Positions 1 through 5,248 of a stretch of DNA of 6,184 bases are shown here, in pieces. Where the stretch lies: contig JALXCG010000379.1 in NCBI GenBank assembly GCA_026991065.1, positions 1 to 6,184 on the forward strand. Reading direction: 5' to 3'. The position numbers and the translations under genes are program-made. The stretch is from JALXCG01 sp026991065 [NCBI: Gemmatimonadota bacterium] (lineage in GTDB: Bacteria; GCA-2686955). Below the pieces are notes generated by a model. That model had not been told where the DNA came from, searched no databases, and worked only from the letters and a program-made list of their open reading frames with translations. Every line of letters starts with the position of its first letter. Position 1 is the stretch's first letter.

Positions 1-1044
1 ACCGGCCCGCGAGGCCATCTTGCAGCCCTCGACGATGTCCTCAACCTTGATGTTCTTGTCCAGCATCGCCAAGGTCGACTGCGACGCGGACTCCAACCCC
101 GACTTGACTTTGCGGAAACCCGCCTCGACCATGAGGTCCACCAGGTCGGGGTGCTTCACCAACAGATCGAATTTCATGTTGCAGGTGAAGAGAATCTCTT
201 TGTTGTAGCCGCGCTCGATCATCCCTTTGCAGAACTCATAGGTCCATTTTCCGGTGGGGAAATTGCCGGAATCATCAAACACCTCTTTGACCCCGTAGTT
301 CTCGATCAGATGGCCGATCTCATCCAGCAGTTTGCTCGGTTTCTGGGTGCGGAAATTGTTGTAGAGCGTGGTCCAGGAGCAGAAGGTGCAGCGTCCCCAC
401 TGACAGTCACGGGAAACCATGGTGTAGCGGAAGGGCTCGCGTTTCTTCCACTTTTCATAGTAGTAGTGCGCCTTGGTCAGATCGCGGTCGATGAAGGGCA
501 GCTGGTTGAGGTCGGCTTCGAGACGAAAAACACCGTTGTTCTTGAAGTTGCCGGCCTCATCCCGCCACCAGGTGCCGCTGTAGGGCGCATCGGCGTCACC
601 GCGCAGCCAGCGCATCAACCCCCGCAGAGAGAAATCGTAGTCCCCGCCGGTCAAGACGATGTCGGTCTTGGAGCAGCGCAGGGTCTCTTCGGGGAAAGCC
701 GTGACATGATCGCCGTAGATCACCGTCTTGATGTGCGGGAAGCGGGCTTTGATGTCATCGACGATGTTCCAGTGGTATTTGACCACCGGGGTCTTGGTCT
801 CGAAGGCGACAACATCGACCTTCTCGGTCTCCAGCTCGTTCAGAAAGTCTTCGTAGGTGCGATGTTCGGCGATGCCGTCGTGCCAGATCACGTCGTTGCC
901 ATCCTGGGCGAGGATGGTGGCGGCGTAAGCGGGGATCAAGGGATAGATGTAGGATCCGATACTCATCCACTGGAACTGGCGGTTCTGGGTGAGCATGGGG
1001 CTCGCCTTGCCATTGAGCGCGGGGTACGCGATGCAGATCTTCAT
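1..1044 (-). CDS. B12-binding-type radical SAM protein, 3' end cut off by the window
   Basis: The first 348 residues are present and the frame is still open at base 1. Residues 1-140 look like the cobalamin-binding-type domain found ahead of many radical-SAM domains: a beta strand at the start (MKICIAYPAL), a D-V-I-W-H-D-G stretch near 51-57, and YGDHVTAFPEE at 110-120, which resembles the family's GGxHxTxxPE. I see no DxHxxG cobalamin ligand motif, which is often absent in this group. The radical-SAM core starts near 205, with cluster cysteines C214, C219 and C222 in a CX4CX2C spacing, then FDDSGNF (256-262) and GLESAS (316-321), both typical of the barrel. These enzymes use a [4Fe-4S] cluster to cleave S-adenosylmethionine to a radical; B12 members often do methylations or ring rearrangements. 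The start at 1044 is chosen for a strong ribosome site 7 bases upstream and the ATGA overlap with the glycosyltransferase gene. Family assignment is firm; the substrate is unknown. A role in modifying the glycan or its lipid is inferred from context only. Confidence 0.9.
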   Translation of the reverse strand, partial: MKICIAYPALNGKASPMLTQNRQFQWMSIGSYIYPLIPAYAATILAQDGNDVIWHDGIAEHRTYEDFLNELETEKVDVVAFETKTPVVKYHWNIVDDIKARFPHIKTVIYGDHVTAFPEETLRCSKTDIVLTGGDYDFSLRGLMRWLRGDADAPYSGTWWRDEAGNFKNNGVFRLEADLNQLPFIDRDLTKAHYYYEKWKKREPFRYTMVSRDCQWGRCTFCSWTTLYNNFRTQKPSKLLDEIGHLIENYGVKEVFDDSGNFPTGKWTYEFCKGMIERGYNKEILFTCNMKFDLLVKHPDLVDLMVEAGFRKVKSGLESASQSTLAMLDKNIKVEDIVEGCKMASRAG

Positions 1045-3788
1045 GCTTTTTCTCTCCTTGGTAGGGTTGGTGCGCACTCGCATGCAGTCTGACGCGAACG
1101 GCGTCGCTGACCGAGAACACGGATGAGAAAGAGCGGATTGCCGATGACGTACCGACGCCAGAGCCTTCCCGGCTCGGCCACTAGCCTCGCAGCCCACTCC
1201 AAATGGTGATCGAGCATCCAGCGCGGACCGCGCCGGACTGCTCCGGTTACAAAGTCAAATACAGCGCCGGCGGCCCAGACCACCGGTGCTTCAATCTGGT
1301 CGCGATTGGCGGCGATCCAGCGTTCCTGGATCGGTGTGCCCATGCCAACGATAACAATATCCGGCTTGGTTCGGGCAACATCCGCCAGCGCCGCGGCATT
1401 GGCTTGCGGATCGTTGGCCAGATATCCATGATGGGTTCCGACGACGCGCAACCCGGGGTGTTTGGACTCCAGCAGCGTCTTTGCCCGAGCGGCAATTCCG
1501 GGTTCTCCGGCAAGAAAATAGAGTGACAGATCGTGGGCAATGCAGCGGTCGCAAAGATCGTAGATCCAATCCGCTCCGGTCATGCGTGGTGGCAACCACC
1601 GTCCGAGCAACGCCGCACCGACGCGGATTCCCGACCCATCCACATAGACCAGATCCGCACTGTTGATGATCCGCCGCAGATTCGCGTCATGATAGCCCAT
1701 ATCGGTCACATGCACATTGGTGTAGAGAATAAGCCGCTTGGTTTTCTCCTGGGCGAACGCAATCGCGCGCTCCAGCACCTCGTTCAGCGGATAGGGATCC
1801 ACCCCGATCCCAAGCACGTCCACCCGCTCCGGATGTTGCGGGAGACAGGCATTCAGGTACGCCGGCGGCGGCTTGGCATCCTCCGCCAAACGGGTGTAGA
1901 ACTCGTCGTAGTTGCGGCACATGATCGCCGTGGTGAAGTTCTCCAGGATGCGTTGCCGGCCGGCGGCACCGTAACGCGCGCGCCGTTCCGGGTCGGTCAG
2001 AAGAGCGGCGATTCGATCCGCCAGCGCGGTCGCATCGCGCGGAGCGACCAGGTGCCCGGTGCGGCCCTCTTCAACGATCTCCGGGACACCGCTCACCGCG
2101 GTGGCGACGACCGGTTTCCCCAGGCACATTGCTTCCAGGAGAGAGAGCGGGAAAGTCTCGACCACCGGGTCCGAACAGAGCACACAGAGGTCGAAAAGCG
2201 ACACGACGCGGGCCACATCGGTGCGATAGCCGGTGAAATGGACCCGCTCGGCGATGCCCAGCCGGGTGGCGAGTTCGCTGAGTCGGGGGCGCTCCGGGCC
2301 ATCGCCGAGCAGGAGGAGATGAACGTCAGGCACGCGCCGGGCGACGATGGCGATCGCTTCCAGCAGCACTTCGTGTGCCTTTTCCGGACGCAGAACCGCG
2401 GTGATCCCGACGATCCGCGCGTCCTCCGGGAGCCCGAGTTCGGCGCGGGGAAGCGGTGTCACCTGCCGGGGATCGAAGCGGCGCGGATCGATCCCATTGT
2501 AGATCACCCGGGAACGGTGGGGCGCCAGCCCGCGCTGGTTCTCGTAGAAACGCCGCTGCGCGTCGGCAACATATATGAACCGATCGCAGAGCCGTTGCGC
2601 CACCCGCAGGAGCCGGTTCTTGGCCGGTGTATCACCGATTTCGCCGGTCGCGTGTTCGGCGCTCACCACCACCGGGGTGCGCGCCAGAAAGGCTGCGGCC
2701 CAGCCGATCATCTTGGTATTGAATTCGTAGGTCTGCAGAATATCGACGCGCTCCCGGCGCAGAATCGCGGCAATCGTCAGCACCGCTTTCAATCCACGCA
2801 GATCGTAATAGGGGCGCATGTTCAGGAAGCGCGCCGGAATCCCGGCGGCAATCAGCTCGTCAAAGAAAGGGCCGGTCTCGCGAAAGCAGGTGACCAACGG
2901 CCGATAACGCGTCCGGTCCAGGCCGGTGGCGAGATCCACCAACTGCCTTTCAGCACCACCGATTCGCATGTTGCAGGGCAGGAACAGAATGGTGACGCGG
3001 CTGGGATCGGGGCATCCCCAGCGATCCACCGGCGCGGCGGCATCGGCGGCGGCTCCCGCTGCCGCCCGCGCCGCGGGCGAAGCAGTGGTGGCACTCAATT
3101 CAACTGCGTCCGCGGGACCGCTGGGGCGCCTCCCGCCACCAGCCACAAACCGAGCGACTTCATGCGCCGCCCGAGCCGCGCGCTCCGCCCAGCCCGCGGG
3201 ATCGCCCGCCGGCAACAACACGGCATCGGGGCGCACCGACTCCACCCCATCCAGCGCCTGCGCCGCGCCGACCAGGAGCAGATCCGCGCGCTCCGCGCAA
3301 CGCCGCACCAACGCCACGGACCCACCACCTTCCGAAAGCAGATCCAGCACCACCGCGCGCGGGGAAAACAACGCTTCGTTGCCCAGATAGCCCGGCTGAT
3401 CTCCCCACACGATCGGCCGGCGAAAGAGCAAGCGCCGCATCGCGGCGCGCAAACGCCGCCGCAGCAGAGCGCGTCCCCAGCGATCGGGCAAGCTCCCCTC
3501 CCGCCGCCGCGCGGCAAGCAGAGGCGGCGTCCAAACATAGAGATCGGCCGACTCACGCCGAATCCGGCTGCTCCAGCGGCGGGGTTGCGGCTCCCGCGCA
3601 GTCTCACCTCGGCCACCGGTGAAACCCCGCGGCGCGCCCGGGGGTTCGCAGTAGAGCACCCGATTGCCCGTGGCGGCCAGATGACGCGCTGTGGCCTGCA
3701 GTGCGCCTTCCCCGGTGCCCCACGAGAAGCGCGCCGGCATGACGATGTCGAATCCCGACAAGGCGAGCAAATCCTGAGCAGCCTGCAT
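1041..3788 (-). CDS. Multidomain glycosyltransferase: GT-like half domain + GT4 + WecG/TagA/CpsF (GT26)
   Basis: The product has 915 residues. Residues 1-215 resemble the N-terminal Rossmann half of a glycosyltransferase (for example GNRVLYCEPPGAP, 41-53) with no nucleotide-sugar-binding half after it. Residues 216-262 are an Ala/Pro-rich linker. Residues 263-635 are a full GT4 enzyme: IGGAE (276-280), YNGID (430-434), R467/K470 of the phosphate-binding RxxK, and E544-x7-E552 in ETFPLSLLEAM followed by GVPEIV. Residues 654-895 are a full WecG/TagA/CpsF enzyme: TNVHV (690-694), the conserved Asp in ADLVYVDGSG (D717), VGTHHGYL (783-790), GMGTPIQERW (815-824), and the Arg-rich tail segment LEWAARLVAEPGRLWRRY (863-880) that closes the active site in TagA-type enzymes. 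The latter family usually adds an early sugar to a polyprenyl-diphosphate-linked primer, so two successive additions by one protein are plausible (inferred). It is probably cytoplasmic and membrane-associated; no transmembrane segment is evident. The frame extends to 3980, but that would overlap the flavin gene and encode a non-family leader; the ATG at 3788 has a GAGAG ribosome site. Sugar donors are unknown. Confidence 0.9.
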   Translation of the reverse strand: MQAAQDLLALSGFDIVMPARFSWGTGEGALQATARHLAATGNRVLYCEPPGAPRGFTGGRGETAREPQPRRWSSRIRRESADLYVWTPPLLAARRREGSLPDRWGRALLRRRLRAAMRRLLFRRPIVWGDQPGYLGNEALFSPRAVVLDLLSEGGGSVALVRRCAERADLLLVGAAQALDGVESVRPDAVLLPAGDPAGWAERAARAAHEVARFVAGGGRRPSGPADAVELSATTASPAARAAAGAAADAAAPVDRWGCPDPSRVTILFLPCNMRIGGAERQLVDLATGLDRTRYRPLVTCFRETGPFFDELIAAGIPARFLNMRPYYDLRGLKAVLTIAAILRRERVDILQTYEFNTKMIGWAAAFLARTPVVVSAEHATGEIGDTPAKNRLLRVAQRLCDRFIYVADAQRRFYENQRGLAPHRSRVIYNGIDPRRFDPRQVTPLPRAELGLPEDARIVGITAVLRPEKAHEVLLEAIAIVARRVPDVHLLLLGDGPERPRLSELATRLGIAERVHFTGYRTDVARVVSLFDLCVLCSDPVVETFPLSLLEAMCLGKPVVATAVSGVPEIVEEGRTGHLVAPRDATALADRIAALLTDPERRARYGAAGRQRILENFTTAIMCRNYDEFYTRLAEDAKPPPAYLNACLPQHPERVDVLGIGVDPYPLNEVLERAIAFAQEKTKRLILYTNVHVTDMGYHDANLRRIINSADLVYVDGSGIRVGAALLGRWLPPRMTGADWIYDLCDRCIAHDLSLYFLAGEPGIAARAKTLLESKHPGLRVVGTHHGYLANDPQANAAALADVARTKPDIVIVGMGTPIQERWIAANRDQIEAPVVWAAGAVFDFVTGAVRRGPRWMLDHHLEWAARLVAEPGRLWRRYVIGNPLFLIRVLGQRRRSRQTACECAPTLPRREKA
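1052..1059 (-). promoter_or_regulatory. Ribosome binding site of the radical-SAM gene
   Basis: On the minus strand the sequence reads AAGGAGAG, then 7 bases, then ATG at 1044. It lies inside the 3' end of the glycosyltransferase gene, whose stop codon overlaps the start (ATGA). It decides the start choice and suggests coupled translation. Confidence 0.85.
3003..3143 (-). other. Ala/Pro/Gly-rich interdomain linker in the glycosyltransferase
   Basis: Residues 216-262 are dominated by Ala, Gly, Pro and Arg (for example ASPAARAAAGAAADAAAPVD at 236-255) and show no predicted fold. The segment joins the half domain to the first strand of the GT4 domain (SRVTILFLPCNM, 263-274). It is best read as a flexible tether between modules. 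A hand count of line 3061-3120 gives 44 G/C of 60. Confidence 0.7.
3144..3788 (-). other. N-terminal degenerate GT-like domain of the fused glycosyltransferase
   Basis: This stretch encodes residues 1-215 of the fusion. Visible features are an opening strand (GFDIVMPARFSWGTGEG), the helix and strand ending RVLYCEPP, a strand at IVWGDQPGY (126-134), another at RAVVLDLLSEGG (144-155), and ADLLLVGAAQAL then VLLPAGDP (168-197). This order matches the acceptor-side half of GT4-like proteins in which a DxxD-type segment, a 'sensor' strand and a PNGVD loop follow one another. Here the PNGVD position reads PAGDP, and the chain then goes straight into a low-complexity linker, so no donor-binding half exists. 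It may be a non-catalytic remnant, or a docking or acceptor-binding module. The assignment rests on pattern reading by eye and is much less certain than the two downstream domains. Confidence 0.5.
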
Positions 3789-3796
3789 GCTTACAG

Positions 3797-3803
3797 TCTC
3801 TCT
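3797..3803 (-). promoter_or_regulatory. Weak ribosome binding site of the glycosyltransferase gene
   Basis: The minus strand reads AGAGAGA, then 8 bases (CTGTAAGC), then ATG at 3788. The match to the Shine-Dalgarno consensus is modest, but it supports this ATG over the upstream in-frame ATG at 3980, which would lie within the flavin gene. Confidence 0.6.
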
Positions 3804-3815
3804 ATCAAAGTGATG

Positions 3816-3832
3816 CTCCCGGAGCCCGGGAG
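3816..3832 (-). repeat. Perfect 7-bp inverted repeat (hairpin) between the flavin and glycosyltransferase genes
   Basis: The minus strand reads CTCCCGG, GCT, CCGGGAG: a 7-bp GC-rich stem with a 3-base loop, within the 82-bp gap. No run of T follows it, so it is not a standard intrinsic terminator. It ends about 27 bases before the ATG of the glycosyltransferase gene and does not cover its ribosome site. It may slow transcription, protect an mRNA end or mark a processing point; it could also be chance in GC-rich DNA. Confidence 0.6.
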
Positions 3833-3870
3833 AGTCGATTTCGCCACCCCGCCGGGCGCACCGACCCGCC

Positions 3871-5208
3871 CTACCATGTGTAAACGGTCTCCGCATCTCC
3901 GTTGAGAATGCGGTCGATCGCCTCCTTGCCCTGCTGCACCGAGTGATCCATGTTTCCAACTTCGTACTTCCAGCCGCCAAAACGCCCGCGGGAGAGAATC
4001 TCCTTTGCCTCCAACCAGGTATGCAGCGTCTTCAGGCGCTCGTCACGGCCGACGAAGGGCACCGGGTAGGTGTGATCCCGGCGAATCACATGCACCGAAA
4101 CGATGTCATCGCGATCCTTCTCGCTGAGTAGCTTGGTGTTCACCAGCCCCTGCAGGGTCTGCTCCACCGCCTCCTCCCGCGTGACCGGCTTGTGCGGTGA
4201 TTCGCTGATCTCACACAGCAGCGAATAGTGGTTCTCGCTCGGGGCGATCAGGGGCGAGTAGTTGGAGAGGTAGGTAACGCGGTAGAACGGACAGTCGGAC
4301 TCCGGAAAGTACATCCAGTTCTTGTTCGACGGCACCGGCTGCCGCAGCCCAACCCCGACAATCCAACCACCGGCGAAAACCATCTCCGCCGCGGCCTTGC
4401 GCACCGCTGCGGGGGCTCCCTTCACCAGCGGCAGCAGTTGATCGAGAGAGGCGCCGCTGAGCAGGACATCGTAGTGGTCCTCCTCTCCGGTGTCGAAGCG
4501 GAGCGTCTTGCTCTCGGGGTCGACGCTCACGAGTTTGCGCCGCAGCTTGAGATGATCGCCAAGGCGCTCCTTCATGGGCGAGAAGAGCCCACCCGTGCCC
4601 CCGTGCAAAGGAAAATCAAAAGTGGAGTTGGGGCCCCATCCAGCGTCCTCTTTCTGGCCAAGAATGTTCCGCAGAATCATCTTCATGTCGATAACGCTGA
4701 CCCGTTCCGCAATCCACCCGTGATCCATCAACTCCGCGGGCGTCGCCCACACTTTGAAGTTGTAGGGCAGCATGAAGTATTTGGCGATGCCGTCGCCGAA
4801 GCGATGCAGGATCCACTCGCGGAAATTGCTGTAGTTGGGGTATTTCTTTTCCGCCTCGTGCAGCCCCAGCACACACTCGAGAACCACTTCCTTGTTGAGA
4901 AAGTGGAAGTTGTTCTGGAAGGGGTAGGGGATGAACTGATCCTGCAACCAGACCCAACTCTCCCGGCCGTGCGCAACCGTCTCATCTACCATGTCGGCCA
5001 TGAAGTCATCAAAGAACTTGTAGTGACTGAAAATCACATGGCCACCGATGTCCCAGGTGAAGCCCGCGTCATCCACAAAGCTGGCGGCCAACCCGCCGAC
5101 GTAGTCGTTTTGCTCGTAAACGGTGTAGTCCTCGTGTCCGAGTTGCTGCAGGCGATAGGCGGCACCGAGCCCCATTGGGCCGGCGCCGATGATCACGATT
5201 CGCTTCAT
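3871..5208 (-). CDS. FAD-dependent oxidoreductase, UDP-galactopyranose mutase-like
   Basis: The product has 445 residues. An N-terminal FAD-binding Rossmann fold is clear: GAGPMG at 8-13 (GxGxxG), the acidic E32 ending the second strand, and the GG pair at 38-39 (YVGGLAAS). Several segments match UDP-galactopyranose mutase rather than ordinary amine oxidases: GGHVIFSHYKFFDDFM (55-70) against the mutase GPHIFHT region, YNFKVWATPAELM (149-161) against the mutase KQWG segment, YPVPF (381-385), and the C-terminal GRFGGWKYEVGNMDHSV (408-424) against GRLAxYxYxxMD. The length is close to that of known mutases, though eukaryotic-type ones are a little longer. Mutases interconvert pyranose and furanose nucleotide sugars using reduced FAD; related enzymes labelled protoporphyrinogen-oxidase-like have unknown reactions. 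Sitting between a flippase and a glycosyltransferase, it probably acts on a sugar precursor or lipid-linked sugar (inferred). The start at 5208 has GGAGG just upstream; the frame runs on to 5379, but that part overlaps the flippase gene. The family is firm, the substrate unknown. Confidence 0.88.
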   Translation of the reverse strand: MKRIVIIGAGPMGLGAAYRLQQLGHEDYTVYEQNDYVGGLAASFVDDAGFTWDIGGHVIFSHYKFFDDFMADMVDETVAHGRESWVWLQDQFIPYPFQNNFHFLNKEVVLECVLGLHEAEKKYPNYSNFREWILHRFGDGIAKYFMLPYNFKVWATPAELMDHGWIAERVSVIDMKMILRNILGQKEDAGWGPNSTFDFPLHGGTGGLFSPMKERLGDHLKLRRKLVSVDPESKTLRFDTGEEDHYDVLLSGASLDQLLPLVKGAPAAVRKAAAEMVFAGGWIVGVGLRQPVPSNKNWMYFPESDCPFYRVTYLSNYSPLIAPSENHYSLLCEISESPHKPVTREEAVEQTLQGLVNTKLLSEKDRDDIVSVHVIRRDHTYPVPFVGRDERLKTLHTWLEAKEILSRGRFGGWKYEVGNMDHSVQQGKEAIDRILNGDAETVYTW

Positions 5209-5212
5209 GAAT

Positions 5213-5217
5213 CCTCC
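5213..5217 (-). promoter_or_regulatory. Ribosome binding site of the flavin enzyme gene
   Basis: GGAGG is followed by ATTC and ATG at 5208. It is a strong site with short spacing, and it fixes the start at the residue that opens the Rossmann fold (MKRIVIIGAG). Confidence 0.85.
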
Positions 5218-5248
5218 ATAGCGGGGAATGGGCCGTCGCAGGTGACCC

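Noticed and set aside
151-1092. 313-codon open frame on the plus strand
   Set aside because: It is antisense to the radical-SAM gene, whose minus-strand reading has clear family motifs and a ribosome site. The plus-strand product shows no family motif.
3816-3832. Hairpin as an intrinsic terminator
   Set aside because: No T-rich tract follows on the minus strand, and the downstream gene looks part of the same operon.
1533-3905. 790-codon open frame on the plus strand
   Set aside because: It lies fully antisense to the glycosyltransferase gene. The product is rich in Arg, Gly, Pro and His with no recognisable domain, as expected when codons of a GC-rich gene are read from the other strand.
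3789-3980. Upstream extension of the glycosyltransferase to an in-frame ATG at 3980
   Set aside because: It would overlap the flavin gene by about 110 bases and add 64 Arg-rich residues unlike any family N-terminus; the ATG at 3788 has a ribosome site and opens the first beta strand.
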